64,000 nt of DNA from Deltaproteobacteria bacterium (GTDB lineage Bacteria > Myxococcota_A > Polyangia > Polyangiales > Ga0077539), in NCBI GenBank assembly GCA_016218725.1, contig JACRDB010000143.1, positions 1 to 64,000 of the forward strand. Direction: 5' to 3'. Positions 50,023 to 60,793 of the stretch are shown here, piece after piece. The notes below the pieces were generated by a model. That model was not told the DNA's origin, searched no databases, and worked only from the letters and a program-made list of their open reading frames with translations. The position numbers were made by a program, and so were the translations under genes. Positions within the stretch are counted from its first letter, which is position 1, and every line of letters starts with the position of its first letter.

Positions 50023-51363
50023 ATGGTCAACCCTGGAGGCCCGGCGCGGCGGATGGACAGCTCGGACAACGAAGACGCGGAGCTCAAGCAGGCGCAGCAG
50101 CGCCTCGGGGAGGTGCTCGACGGGCGCTACCGGCTGGAGTCCGTGCAGGGCATCGGCGGCTTCGGCGTCGTGTTTCGCGCGCTCGACTGCGAGTCCGGGG
50201 ACCTGGTGGCCGTCAAGACCCTCCGCCCGTCGCTGGCGCAGGTGCCGTCGGTGGTGGCGCGCTTCGTGCGGGAGGCGCGGATCAGCCTGAGGCTGTCGCA
50301 CCCCGCGATCCCGCGGGGGATCGCCGTGGGCATGGACCCCAGGCGCAGGCCCTACCTCGCCATGGAGTTCGTCCTCGGGACCAGCCTGGAGGACCTGGTG
50401 GAGGCCCGCGGGCCCTTCCCGGCGCCCGCGGCGCTGGCCGTCGGGGCCCGCGTCGCGGAGGCCCTCGCCGTGGCGCACCGCGAGGGCGTGATCCACCGGG
50501 ACATCAAGCCCGCCAACCTCATGCTCATGAAGGGCGCGTCCATCCCCGAGGGCATCTGCGTGCTGGATTTCGGCATCGCCCTCTGCGTGGATGAACCGCG
50601 GTTCACCCGGGCCAACATGTTCGTGGGCTCGCCGGCGTACATGCCGCCGGAGCAGGCCCGCGGCGAGCTGGTGACGGCCTCCGGGGACCTCTACGCCCTC
50701 GGGTGCACGCTGGTGCACCTCTTGAGCGGCCGGCCGCTCTACGGCGGCACCTCGGAGTACCAGATCGTGTGCCACGGCACCGCGGCGCTCCCGGACCTGC
50801 GGGCCCGCGTCCCGGAGCTCTCCCTGGAGGCCGAGCGCCTCCTGCGGTGGATGCTCCAGAAGGACCCCTCGCAGCGGCCCGGCGTGGCCGCGGAGGTGGC
50901 CACCCAGCTGTGGCGCCTCTCGGGCGTGCGGGGGACCCCGGCCACGCCGTCCACGGAGAGCTTGCCGCCGGGGGAGCCCCTGGCCTCCACGGAGGAGCTC
51001 ATGGAGCAGCTCCGGAAGGAGACCCTGCGGCTGCACGCCCATATGCGCAACGCGGCGGACGCGCAGAACCGCTTGCTGCGCCGCTTGATAGACTTCGCGG
51101 CGCAGCGCATCGACGCGGAGCGACGGCTCCTGCCGCCGTCGGACCTGCCCGCGAGCATGGACGCAAGGGACGCCCAGACCACCCAGGCCGCGCAGCCCGT
51201 CTCCCCCGCGAGCCAGCTCGCCCAGGCCCGCGAGGGCGCGCTGGAGAAGGCCATCGAGGAGCTCCAGCGCCGGGCTCGGGCGGACCAGGACGAGATCCTC
51301 GCGCGGATCCGAGGGTTGCAGCAGCAGCTCCAGGCGCAGGGGGCCTCGCCCGAGGACCTTTGA
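50023..51363 (+). CDS. Ser/Thr protein kinase with C-terminal coiled coils
   Basis: 446 residues from ATG at 50023 (a second in-frame ATG at 50053 is equally possible). The kinase domain spans about residues 35-290: GIGGFGVVFRA, Lys in VAVKTLRP, HRDIKPANLML, DFGIAL and PPEQARGE, all catalytic residues intact. After a Pro/Ser linker there are two heptad-like helices (MEQLRKETLRLHAHMRNAAD and EKAIEELQRRARADQDEILAR), probably for dimerisation. No transmembrane helix is seen, so it is cytoplasmic. It follows the four-lipoprotein array by 44 bases and precedes another beta-helix lipoprotein, suggesting that it regulates, or is co-regulated with, these surface proteins. Confidence 0.9.
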   Translation: MVNPGGPARRMDSSDNEDAELKQAQQRLGEVLDGRYRLESVQGIGGFGVVFRALDCESGDLVAVKTLRPSLAQVPSVVARFVREARISLRLSHPAIPRGIAVGMDPRRRPYLAMEFVLGTSLEDLVEARGPFPAPAALAVGARVAEALAVAHREGVIHRDIKPANLMLMKGASIPEGICVLDFGIALCVDEPRFTRANMFVGSPAYMPPEQARGELVTASGDLYALGCTLVHLLSGRPLYGGTSEYQIVCHGTAALPDLRARVPELSLEAERLLRWMLQKDPSQRPGVAAEVATQLWRLSGVRGTPATPSTESLPPGEPLASTEELMEQLRKETLRLHAHMRNAADAQNRLLRRLIDFAAQRIDAERRLLPPSDLPASMDARDAQTTQAAQPVSPASQLAQAREGALEKAIEELQRRARADQDEILARIRGLQQQLQAQGASPEDL

Positions 51364-51396
51364 CGGCCGTCGGGACCTGGTGAACCATGCGGCATC

Positions 51397-53076
51397 ATGG
51401 CCCGTGAGAGATCGACGGCGGCGCGCCTTGTGGCTCTTGCAGCGTTCTGCGGCTGCGGCGGAGGGGACACGCCGGACGTGCCCTTGACGCCGGTGCGCGT
51501 CGCGGTAGTGACCGAGGTGCCTCACCTCCGGTGCGCGATGGCCGCGGAGGCCGCGGTGCCCGACGGGAGGACCGCGGGCGGGGTGGAGTGCCTCCCGGTG
51601 GGGGCGCAGGCCCGCGCCGCGGTGGACTGGCCGGAGCCGCCGGCCACGGCGCCGTTCCGGGCGCCGGTGCGGTACGTGTCCCCGATGGCGACCGCGGGCG
51701 GGGACGGGACCACCCGCGAGCGCGCGTTCAACTCCCTGACCGCGGCGGCGGCGTCGCTGGGCGACGCCGGGGGCACGCTGGTGCTCAGCCGCGGTCGCCT
51801 GGCGCTGGACCAGCCCCTGGAGCTCCTCGGGCCCGTGGCGGTCGTGGGCGCTGGCGCCGGCGAGGGCTCCACCGTGGCGCTCACCGGGGCCGGGGCGCTG
51901 CGCCTTCGGGGCGTCGGCGCGGAGCTCCGGGACCTGGCGGTGGTGCGCGAGGGCGCGCCTCCCACGGCCGGAGCGCCGAGCGTCGAGGTCCCGTCGGGGG
52001 CCTCCGCGCGCCTGGAGGACGTGCGCGTCGAGGGCGCGGGCGTGGGGCTCCTGGTGTCCGGTGGGTCGGTGGAGGCGCAGCGCGTGACGGTGGCGCGCTC
52101 CGCGGGCGACGGAGTGAAGGTGACCCTCGGGGGCCGGGCCGTGCTCGCGAGGTTGTACGTGCACCACGGCGCGGGCCGCGGGGTGGTGAGCGAGGCGTCG
52201 GTGGTGCACCTGCGGGACAGCCTCGTGTACGAGAACGGGGACACGGGGGTGCTCCTCCAGGGCCGCGCCGGGATGGGCGCCGGGGCCGCGTCCTGCGGGC
52301 TCGAGGGCCCCTCGGGGGCGGGGGCGCTGCAGTGTCTGTCGCGCGTGTCCATCGTGTGCAACACGCGGGTGGGCCTCGCGGTGTCGGGCATCACGGTGGC
52401 GTCGCCGGGCCCCGAGGTCGAGGGCCGGAGGCTCAACGTCTCGGGCACCCGCTCCACCGGGCGCGACGGCGACGGGGTGTACCTCGGGGCGCGGAGCGTC
52501 CTCCGGCTGGACCGGGACCTCCGTGACGACGCGCTGCGCGGCGCCGGGAGCCAGGTCCTCGGGAACGCGAGGACGGGCTTCCTGGCGAGTGGCGCGTCGC
52601 GCCTGGCGGTGTCCGGGGCGCGGGTGGGGTACAACCTCGGGCCGGGGATGATGGTGCAGGACTCGGCCACGGTGGAGAGCCTGGGGTACAGCGCCTTCCT
52701 GCAGAACCGCGGGTTGTCCGTGGGGGTGACGCCCACCGGGAGCGTGGTGGAGATCGTGTGCAACACGATCACGGAGACGATCCCGGCGAGGCTCGCCACG
52801 GCGCTCGGGATGCTGGAGGCGGCGGACGGGATCAGCGTGGGGGGCAGCGTGGTGGCGGGGGCCGACGGCGCCGTGGCGGTGCGGCAGAACGACGTGCAGC
52901 AGAACGCGCGCTTCGGGATGCTCTTCGACGGCCGGGTGACGGTGACGCTCCAGGGCAACCGGGTGACGCAGAACGGCTTCCCGATCGGGGCGTACAACGG
53001 CGCGACGATCTCCGGCGCGGGCTACAGCCCCGAGGCCCAGCCGAGGGCCGTGCCCCCGAGGGTGACGGGGCTGTAA
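51397..53076 (+). CDS. Beta-helix lipoprotein (DUF1565-like)
   Basis: 559 residues. Lipoprotein signal RLVALAAFCGC, then a short acidic region. From about residue 90 YVSPMATAGGDGTTRERAFNSLTAAAASLG gives the DUF1565-like start, followed by a right-handed beta-helix (VEAQRVTVARSAGDGVKV, RDSLVYENGDTGVLLQG, VRQNDVQQNARFGMLF, LQGNRVTQNGFPIG). It lacks the Cys-rich head of the 38.7-50 kb paralogs and is only distantly related. The Asn/Gln-rich rungs toward the end resemble polysaccharide-active beta-helix proteins, but no catalytic set is visible. It ends 6 bases before the convergent NmrA-type gene. Confidence 0.8.
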   Translation: MARERSTAARLVALAAFCGCGGGDTPDVPLTPVRVAVVTEVPHLRCAMAAEAAVPDGRTAGGVECLPVGAQARAAVDWPEPPATAPFRAPVRYVSPMATAGGDGTTRERAFNSLTAAAASLGDAGGTLVLSRGRLALDQPLELLGPVAVVGAGAGEGSTVALTGAGALRLRGVGAELRDLAVVREGAPPTAGAPSVEVPSGASARLEDVRVEGAGVGLLVSGGSVEAQRVTVARSAGDGVKVTLGGRAVLARLYVHHGAGRGVVSEASVVHLRDSLVYENGDTGVLLQGRAGMGAGAASCGLEGPSGAGALQCLSRVSIVCNTRVGLAVSGITVASPGPEVEGRRLNVSGTRSTGRDGDGVYLGARSVLRLDRDLRDDALRGAGSQVLGNARTGFLASGASRLAVSGARVGYNLGPGMMVQDSATVESLGYSAFLQNRGLSVGVTPTGSVVEIVCNTITETIPARLATALGMLEAADGISVGGSVVAGADGAVAVRQNDVQQNARFGMLFDGRVTVTLQGNRVTQNGFPIGAYNGATISGAGYSPEAQPRAVPPRVTGL

Positions 53077-53082
53077 AGGCCC

Positions 53083-53964
53083 TCAGCCCTTCGGGGCGTT
53101 GGCGAGGAGCGCCTGGAGCACCGTGGAGAGCTCCGTGGGGCCGTGGACCGTACGGTGCGTGCCGTGGAAGCGCACGCGCCCGGCGATGAAGCCCGCGGTC
53201 ATTTCCTGGTAGAGGGCGGCGATCTCCTGCGGGAAGCCGAAGCCCGTGAGCGTGGGCACCATGGCCTCCAGGGGGAAGGCCTGGGCCTTGACCTCGCGGC
53301 CGGTGAGCCTGGTCAGCGCGGCGGCGGCGTCGTCGAGGGAGTAGCTCTTCGCGGCGGACAGCTCGATGATGCTGTTGACGCGAGCGCCCTCGCGGAGCTC
53401 GCGGGCGGCGACGGCGCCGATGTCCCGGGTGGCGATCATGGGGAAGGCCAGGTCCGTGGGCTGGAAGCCCGGGAGCACGCCCTGGGCGAGCATCCCGAGG
53501 GAGCCCCCGAGGTTCTCCATGAAGTACGCCGCGCGGAGGAAGGTGCTCACGGTGCCATCGAGCGCGCGCAGGCCCTCCTCAACGGGCTTCAGGCCCTTGA
53601 TGGGGCCGGTGCCTTCGCTCAGCTCGGCGCCCACGGACGAGAGGAACACCACGTGGGGAACCTTCGCCTGGCGCACGGCCTCGACGACGGCCTGGCCCGT
53701 GCGCTTCTGGTACTCGACGAAGCTCGGCGCGGCCATGTTGGGCGGCACCAGGAGGTAGCACCCCCTGGCCCCACGCAGGGCGCTCGCCAGGGCACCCGCG
53801 TCGCCCAGGTCGGCCACGGCGACCTCGGCGCCCCGGGCGCGCCAGGCCTCGCCCTTGGCCGCGTCGCGCACCACCACCCGGACCGACGCGCCGCCGTCGA
53901 GCAGCGCCTGCGCCGTCGCCTTGCCCGTGTTCCCCGAGACGCCCGCGATCACATAGTCTGCCAT
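53083..53964 (-). CDS. NmrA-like atypical SDR oxidoreductase
   Basis: 293 residues from the ATG with GAGAGGAACCC upstream. A Rossmann fold opens with YVIAGVSGNTGKATAQALLDGG (the GxxGxxG of NmrA/HSCARG and quinone-oxidoreductase-like SDRs), then VRVVVRDAAKGEAWRARGAEV and VVFLSSVGAE. The Tyr/Lys catalytic pair of classical SDRs is absent, as usual in NmrA-like proteins, which act as NAD(P) sensors or reduce quinones. It is divergent from a LysR regulator across a 110-base region that contains GGTGTACACC (54026-54035), so LysR control of this gene is likely. Confidence 0.9.
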   Translation of the reverse strand: MADYVIAGVSGNTGKATAQALLDGGASVRVVVRDAAKGEAWRARGAEVAVADLGDAGALASALRGARGCYLLVPPNMAAPSFVEYQKRTGQAVVEAVRQAKVPHVVFLSSVGAELSEGTGPIKGLKPVEEGLRALDGTVSTFLRAAYFMENLGGSLGMLAQGVLPGFQPTDLAFPMIATRDIGAVAARELREGARVNSIIELSAAKSYSLDDAAAALTRLTGREVKAQAFPLEAMVPTLTGFGFPQEIAALYQEMTAGFIAGRVRFHGTHRTVHGPTELSTVLQALLANAPKG

Positions 53965-54064
53965 GGGTTCCTCTCGCTCCTTCTCGCGGCGCCCGCTGCT
54001 TCTGGCAGGCACCGACGGGGGAGAAGGTGTACACCCCCAGGGCATCTGTCTACTGCATGTTATA

Positions 54065-54074
54065 GATAGCTATC
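54065..54074. promoter_or_regulatory. GATAGCTATC palindrome at the LysR start
   Basis: A perfect 10-bp palindrome, extended leftward by another ATAG, directly precedes the ATG at 54075. The AT-rich T-N11-A layout suits a LysR-type site that would serve autoregulation and the divergent NmrA-type gene. Confidence 0.55.
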
Positions 54075-54986
54075 ATGCACACCACGAATATACACTCGTT
54101 GGACCTGAACCTCCTGCGGGTGCTGGACGCGCTCCTGGCGGAGCGGCACGTGACCCGCGCGGCGGGGCGGCTTGGGCTCTCGCAGCCGGCGACCAGCCAC
54201 GCGCTGGCGAGGCTGCGGGCGGCCTTCGGGGACCGGCTCTTCGTGCGCACGCCGCAGGGCCTGCGGCCCACGGCGCGGGCGTCGGAGCTGGCGGGGCCGC
54301 TGCGGGCGGCGCTGGCGACGCTGGAGCATGCGGTGGAGGGGGGCCCGGGCTTTGACCCGCGCGCGGCGCGGCGCACCTTCCAGCTCCTGAGCAACGACTA
54401 TGGGTCCTTCGTGGTGGTGCCGGCGCTCTACGAGGGCGTGCGCCGCGCGGCGCCCGGGGTGGACCTGTGGGTGCGCGGCGTGCGGGACGATCCGTGCGAG
54501 CAGCTCGCCAACGGCGAGGCCGACGCGCTGGTGGGTCCCCGGCCCCTGGTGACGGCCAGGGCGGGCATCCACGCGCGGAGGCTCTTCGTCGAGCGCTTCG
54601 TATGCATGGTGCGGGAGGGACACCCGAGGGTGAGAGACGCTCTGGACCTGGACACCTGGGTGTCGCTGCCGCATCTGCTGGTGGCCCCCAGGGGGTCCCC
54701 CGGCGGCGTGGTGGACGAGGTGCTGGGGGGCCTCGGGCTCGCGCGCCGGGTGGCGCTTGCGGTGCCGCACTTCCTCGCCGCGCCGCCGGTGGTGGCGGGC
54801 TCGGACCTGGTGCTCACCGTCGGCGAGCGGGTGGCCAGGGCCTTCGCAAAGACCCTGCCGGTGAGGCTCTTCGAGCCGCCGGTGGCGCTCCCGGGCTTCG
54901 AGGTCACCCTCGCGTGGCATGCGCGCAACCACGACGACCCGGCGCAGCAGTGGCTCCGCGCGAAGGTGCTGGAGGCCGCAGGGTAG
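54075..54986 (+). CDS. LysR-family transcriptional regulator
   Basis: 303 residues. The N-terminal winged helix is textbook (NLLRVLDALLAERHVTRAAGRLGLSQPATSHALARLRAAFGDRLFVRT in segments), followed by a periplasmic-binding-like effector domain to the end. The residues LFVRTPQGLRPTARA and the later PHLLVAPRGSPGGVVDE fit the NodD/LinR-type subgroup. The ATG has no ribosome binding site: a palindrome abuts it, so the message may be leaderless. The divergent NmrA-type reductase is the probable target, by the usual LysR arrangement. Confidence 0.93.
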   Translation: MHTTNIHSLDLNLLRVLDALLAERHVTRAAGRLGLSQPATSHALARLRAAFGDRLFVRTPQGLRPTARASELAGPLRAALATLEHAVEGGPGFDPRAARRTFQLLSNDYGSFVVVPALYEGVRRAAPGVDLWVRGVRDDPCEQLANGEADALVGPRPLVTARAGIHARRLFVERFVCMVREGHPRVRDALDLDTWVSLPHLLVAPRGSPGGVVDEVLGGLGLARRVALAVPHFLAAPPVVAGSDLVLTVGERVARAFAKTLPVRLFEPPVALPGFEVTLAWHARNHDDPAQQWLRAKVLEAAG

Positions 54987-55010
54987 GGCGCCAAGGCCCC
55001 CACGGGCCCA

Positions 55011-55310
55011 TCACCCCGGCGCGTCCTCCGGCGTCTCGTAGTCCACCGCGCAGGAGGCCTCCAACCTCGGCGTGAGGTACGCGAGGAACTCCCGGTGCGC
55101 CGGGTGCTCCGCATACTCCGCCAGGTCCTCGCGGCGCGTGAAGCGCGCCACCAGCGCCACGTCCCAGGAGCGCCCCGAGCGCACCACGTCCGCCCCCGCC
55201 TCCAGCCCCCTCAACGCCGGGATCGCTCCGCGAAGGGCCCACACCCGCGCACACACCTCCTCGCGGAGAGCGCCGTCCTTCAGCTTGAAGAACACAATGT
55301 GCGTAAACAT
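55011..55310 (-). CDS. Dabb (stress-responsive alpha/beta barrel) domain protein
   Basis: 99 residues, a whole Dabb domain: MFTHIVFFKLKDGALREEV at the start, DVALVARFTRREDLAEYAEHP in the middle, HREFLAYLTPRLEASCAVDYE at the end. These dimeric small proteins belong to the ferredoxin-like/EthD fold. Some are cyclases, many have no known function. The ATG lies 11 bases after the folD stop, so it is probably in one transcript with folD. A TGTAGG direct repeat overlaps the junction. Confidence 0.88.
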   Translation of the reverse strand: MFTHIVFFKLKDGALREEVCARVWALRGAIPALRGLEAGADVVRSGRSWDVALVARFTRREDLAEYAEHPAHREFLAYLTPRLEASCAVDYETPEDAPG

Positions 55311-55326
55311 CCTACATTGGCCTACA
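55311..55326 (-). repeat. TGTAGG direct repeat at the folD/Dabb junction
   Basis: On the minus strand TGTAGG occurs at 55326-55321, covering the folD stop, and again at 55316-55311, directly before the Dabb ATG. The period is 10 bases. It is similar to the repeat at 32289-32304. Since part of it is fixed by coding, the match may be partly chance. Confidence 0.3.
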
Positions 55327-56197
55327 GTGTAAGCTCGCCCGGCGGGAGGCCCTTGCGCCTCCAGGCGGCGCGCAGGGTGTTCTCCAGCAGGCACGCGATG
55401 GTCATGGGGCCGACGCCGCCGGGGACGGGGGTGATCCACGCAGCGCGCTCGGCGGCCTCGTCGAAGGCCACGTCCCCCACGAGCTTGCCTTGGGCGTCGC
55501 GGTTGATGCCGACGTCGATGACAATGGCGCCGGGCCGCACCCAGTCACCGCGGACGAGCCCCGCGCGGCCCACGGCGGCAATGAGAATGTCCGCGGTGGC
55601 GCACAGGAGCCCGAGGTCCCGCGTGCGCGAGTGGGCCAGGGTCACCGTGGCGTGGCGCGCCAGGAGGAGCATGGCCATGGGCTTGCCCACGATGTTGCTG
55701 CGACCCACCACCACGGCTCGGGCACCGGAGAGGTCGCCGCCGGCGTGGTCCAGGAGCCTCATGCACCCGGTGGGCGTACACGGCACCAGGCCCTCGCGCC
55801 CCGTGAAGAGCGCCCCGGCGTTCAAGAGATGGAAGCCGTCGACGTCCTTGTCCGCGGGCACGGCCTGGAGCACCGCGTCCTCGTGCAGGTGCTTCGGGAG
55901 CGGGAGCTGCACGAGGATCCCGTCTACGTCGTCCCGGGCCCCGAGGCCGTGGACAAGCTCCAGGAGCGCGCCCTGGGTGGTGTCCGCGGGGAGCCGGTGG
56001 ACCACCCCGCGAAGGCCCGCCTCTTCACACGCCCGGGCCTTGTTGCGCACATACACCTGCGAGGCGGGGTCCTCGCCCACCAGCACCACCTCCAGGCCCG
56101 CCTTGCGCCCCGCGCGCGACGCAAAGACCCCCGCGGCCACCGCCACCCGCCCCCGAAGCTCCGCGGCCACCGCCTTCCCGTCGAGAATTCGTCCCAT
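55322..56197 (-). CDS. folD: Bifunctional methylenetetrahydrofolate dehydrogenase/cyclohydrolase FolD
   Basis: 291 residues. FolD interconverts 5,10-methylene-THF and 10-formyl-THF with NADP. Landmarks: LVGEDPASQVYVRNKARACEEAG with the catalytic Lys, DGILVQLPLPKHL, DKDVDGFH, CTPTGCMRLL, VVVGRSNIVGKPMAMLL and PVPGGVGPMTIACLLENT. All motifs are complete. I started at the ATG before GRILDGK. The frame stays open upstream over the kelch gene end but without homology. It lies 38 bases downstream of the kelch lipoprotein on the same strand and precedes the Dabb gene. Confidence 0.96.
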   Translation of the reverse strand: MGRILDGKAVAAELRGRVAVAAGVFASRAGRKAGLEVVLVGEDPASQVYVRNKARACEEAGLRGVVHRLPADTTQGALLELVHGLGARDDVDGILVQLPLPKHLHEDAVLQAVPADKDVDGFHLLNAGALFTGREGLVPCTPTGCMRLLDHAGGDLSGARAVVVGRSNIVGKPMAMLLLARHATVTLAHSRTRDLGLLCATADILIAAVGRAGLVRGDWVRPGAIVIDVGINRDAQGKLVGDVAFDEAAERAAWITPVPGGVGPMTIACLLENTLRAAWRRKGLPPGELTL

Positions 56198-56235
56198 CTG
56201 CCTCTGTGCCTCCGAGGCCCCGGACTGTACACGCT

Positions 56236-57441
56236 CTAGGGCGTGAACGCCGCGCCGGTCTGGAGCCGCTGGAGCGCCCCCTCGCCGCCCCACACCAGGA
56301 GCTCCGAGCCCGTCCAGACCGCGACCTGGCCCACGCGCGCCGAGGGCGCACCGTCTGCATCGATCGCGCCCCAGCGGTCCCTCGCGGGGTCGTAGCGCCC
56401 GCCGGAGTCCACCGGGACCTTGGTGCCACCGGGGCCGGGCATGTCCACCGCCGCGCCGCCCCAGACAAGCACCTCCGAGCCCGTCCACGCGACGCCACCG
56501 TGGCTCCTGGGAGGGGGCGCTCCGACCATCGAGAGCGCGCTCCAGCGACGGCCCCTCGGGTCCCAGCGAGCGCCGTCCCCCAGGCGCTCCCCGAGGTCCC
56601 CGAAGCCACCCCAGACGACGAAGCCCTGAGGGGTCCACGCGCCTGCGGCTGCGCCGCGGGGCGACGGCGCGCCCTCCGTGGCCAGGGCGGTCCAGGCGTC
56701 CCTCGCGGGGTCGTAGGCCGCGGCGTCTCCGAGGATCCCCTCGGCCCCGACGCCGCCGGAGACCAGGAGCTCCGAGCCCGTCCACGCGGCCGCGGCGTAG
56801 GTCCTCGGCGAGGGCTCCCGGGGAGCCCCGAAGCGTGTCCAGCGGTCCGTCCTCGGGTCGTAGCGGGCGCCCCCCGCGACGGGCGTGCGCTCGCTCTCGC
56901 CGCCCCACACCAGGAGCTCGGTCCCGGTCCAGACGCTCACCGGGCGGCTCCTCGCGGCGGGGGCGTCGGCGGCGCTCAGGGGCCCCCAGGCGTCGCGCGC
57001 GGGGTCGTAGCGGGCGCCGTCACCCCTCGCGCCGGAGGCGTCCTCGCCGCCCCACACGAGGAGCTCCCGGCCCGTCCAGGCGCTCGCGGAGTTCGCCCGG
57101 GGCGACGGCGCCCCCGCCGCCGCCAGCGCCCTCCATTGACGGCTGGACGGGTCGTAGCGCCCGCCGTCCCCGCGGAAGGCGTCCCCGTCCCGGCCGCCCC
57201 ACACCAGAAGCTCGCGCCCGGTCCAGACGCCAACGGGCTCCGTCCTCGGAGACGGCGCGCCCGCGCGCGGGAGCACCCTCCAGCCCTGAGGGCAGCCCCC
57301 GTCGCACCCGGACGTATCCGAGGGAGCCCCATCGGGGGTGGACACTGTTGTGTCCACTGCGGCGTCGCGGCCGCCGGGGTCCCGCGGCGCCCCGCTGTTG
57401 GAGCACCCGAGGAAGGCACAGAAAACGAGCGCCCGTCGCAT
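56236..57441 (-). CDS. Kelch-repeat lipoprotein
   Basis: 401 residues from ATG MRRALVFCAFLGCSNSG, a compact lipoprotein signal, followed by an Asp/Ala/Thr tether. Six or seven kelch blades follow, each with PSPRT or a variant, AWTGRELLVWGG and a GDGARYDP...DAW segment, forming a beta-propeller on the cell surface or in the periplasm. Kelch propellers bind proteins or sugars, and no catalytic residues are seen. The repeated DNA is divergent enough to be old. It is divergent from the lipoprotein at 57535 and lies upstream of folD. Confidence 0.9.
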   Translation of the reverse strand: MRRALVFCAFLGCSNSGAPRDPGGRDAAVDTTVSTPDGAPSDTSGCDGGCPQGWRVLPRAGAPSPRTEPVGVWTGRELLVWGGRDGDAFRGDGGRYDPSSRQWRALAAAGAPSPRANSASAWTGRELLVWGGEDASGARGDGARYDPARDAWGPLSAADAPAARSRPVSVWTGTELLVWGGESERTPVAGGARYDPRTDRWTRFGAPREPSPRTYAAAAWTGSELLVSGGVGAEGILGDAAAYDPARDAWTALATEGAPSPRGAAAGAWTPQGFVVWGGFGDLGERLGDGARWDPRGRRWSALSMVGAPPPRSHGGVAWTGSEVLVWGGAAVDMPGPGGTKVPVDSGGRYDPARDRWGAIDADGAPSARVGQVAVWTGSELLVWGGEGALQRLQTGAAFTP

Positions 57442-57534
57442 CTTCGGGAGTGTGGCACCACGCGCGGGCGCCGCGTCAAGGGCGGTGGGTGGCGCCATTG
57501 ACCGTTGGCGCGGCGCGTGCTGCGATACCGTCCG

Positions 57535-58608
57535 ATGCAAGCGCGGTGGCTACGCTGGATCACCCCGGGGCTCCTCAGCCTCGGCGTGGCGGCCTGCGCC
57601 GCGGAGGGGGAGATGGTCCCGGAGTCCGACGGCGACCTCCCGGAGGCGCCCCTGGAGGAGCTCCCCGAGGAGGAGGAAGCGGGACCCTCGGAGGACGCGC
57701 CTGCGCCGCGCGATACGGCGCCCCAGGAGGACGGCGGCCCCGCGCCGGACAGCCCGGAGCTGGCGGAGGACCGCCCCTCGCCCGACGCGGTCGTGGGAGA
57801 CGCGGGCGCCCCGGCGGACTCGGCGCGCCCGGACGTGCCCACGGCGGACACGAGCCCTCCGAGGGACGCTCCCATGGTCCCGATGGTGCCTCCGGGGTGC
57901 GCGGGCTCGGCCTCCGGGGCGTCGGCCTCCTGGGCGTGCACGGGCGACCGGCGCAGCCGCCAGCGCTGCGTGAGCGCCATGACGGAGACCGTGGGCTGCG
58001 AGTTCGGGTGTACCCCCGGGTCACCGGACGCGGTGTGCTCCTGCGGGCCCCACACGGGCTTCACGGTGTGGAACTGCATGCCCGGCGGGAACCTCGGCCG
58101 GTGCGACCGCGGTGCGTGGATCACGCGCTCCTGCGAGGGCCGCGGCTGCGCCGTGCGCCCCACTGGGGTAGACGACGTATGCAACGACCCGCCCCCGCCG
58201 GAGGGGGCGCTTTCGTGCGCGCAGCTCCAGTGGTGGAACTCGGCGCTGACGTACCAGCACATGTCTTCGGGCTGGGTGGACACGGACCTGGCGGTGCGCA
58301 CGGGCACGCAGGTGCAGCTCCGGCACGCGTCGCGGCTGGAGCGCACGGGGGTCTACGGCTGGGGCTACATGCCGGAGTTCACGGACCTGGTGACCACCCG
58401 GCGCTTCCGGTTCCTGCACCTGCGCCCGTCCACGCAGAACGCCACCACCGTCGGGCGCACGTACCCCGCGGGCTTCATCGTCGGGCTCTCCGGCGGGGAG
58501 ACCCGGGACACGGGCTACCCCACGTACTCCACGGGCGCGCACCTGTGCGTCCAGACCCTGGTGTCCTACCGCACCGCCTTCCCCACAGGCCGCGACGCCT
58601 GTCGCTAG
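57535..58608 (+). CDS. Lipoprotein of unknown function with a long acidic tether
   Basis: 357 residues from the ATG (MQARWLRWITPGLLSLGVAAC), lipobox GVAAC. Residues 20-120 are an extreme Glu/Asp/Pro/Ala tether. A Cys-rich middle (CEFGCTPGSPDAVCSCGPHTG, CMPGGNLGRCDRG) and a C-terminal domain with SCAQLQWWNSALTYQHMSSGWVDTDLAVRTGTQVQL in parts follow. It is not assigned to a family, although the WWN...Y pattern suggests a peptidoglycan- or ligand-binding role near the amidase. TTGACC at 57500 and GCGATA about 18 bases later may be its promoter. It ends 10 bases before the amidase gene. Confidence 0.75.
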   Translation: MQARWLRWITPGLLSLGVAACAAEGEMVPESDGDLPEAPLEELPEEEEAGPSEDAPAPRDTAPQEDGGPAPDSPELAEDRPSPDAVVGDAGAPADSARPDVPTADTSPPRDAPMVPMVPPGCAGSASGASASWACTGDRRSRQRCVSAMTETVGCEFGCTPGSPDAVCSCGPHTGFTVWNCMPGGNLGRCDRGAWITRSCEGRGCAVRPTGVDDVCNDPPPPEGALSCAQLQWWNSALTYQHMSSGWVDTDLAVRTGTQVQLRHASRLERTGVYGWGYMPEFTDLVTTRRFRFLHLRPSTQNATTVGRTYPAGFIVGLSGGETRDTGYPTYSTGAHLCVQTLVSYRTAFPTGRDACR

Positions 58609-58618
58609 AGGTCCCACC

Positions 58619-60564
<1,946 letters not shown>

Positions 60565-60568
<4 letters not shown>

Positions 60569-60777
60569 TCGTTCGATACCGTACGATCGGGCTGCTGCTC
60601 CTCCTGGGGCTGGCCGCGTGTGATCGGGGAGAGGCCCCCGGGTGCATGCGCGACGGGGATTGTACGGCCCCTTACGTCTGTCGGTTGGGGGTGTGCCTGC
60701 GCTACGCCCTGGACGGGGGCACGCCGCAGGACCCGGACACCGGCAGAGCCTCCGAAGCGGGCGCCTCGGACGGTTGA
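60565..60777 (+). CDS. Small Cys-rich lipoprotein (70 residues)
   Basis: The GTG overlaps the amidase TGA (GTGA). The translation begins VIVRYRTIGLLLLLGLAACDRGEAPGC in parts: a basic start, a Leu-rich core and a lipobox LAAC. The mature part of about 50 residues has Cys in GCMRDGDCTAPYVCRLGVCLRY, an EB-module-like spacing, and an acidic end (DPDTGRASEAGASDG). It is translationally coupled to the amidase and probably anchored beside it. The first codons coincide with the 20-bp dyad family seen at 1.6-3.2 kb. Too short for family assignment. Confidence 0.7.
60568..60587. promoter_or_regulatory. 20-bp dyad, copy E (at the small lipoprotein start)
   Basis: ATCGTTCG-ATAC-CGTACGAT, 7 of 8 positions paired, the best-formed copy besides B and C. 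It covers codons 2-8 of the small lipoprotein and lies 57 kb from the other four copies. Confidence 0.45.
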
Positions 60778-60793
60778 GCCGCGGGGCGCTCCC

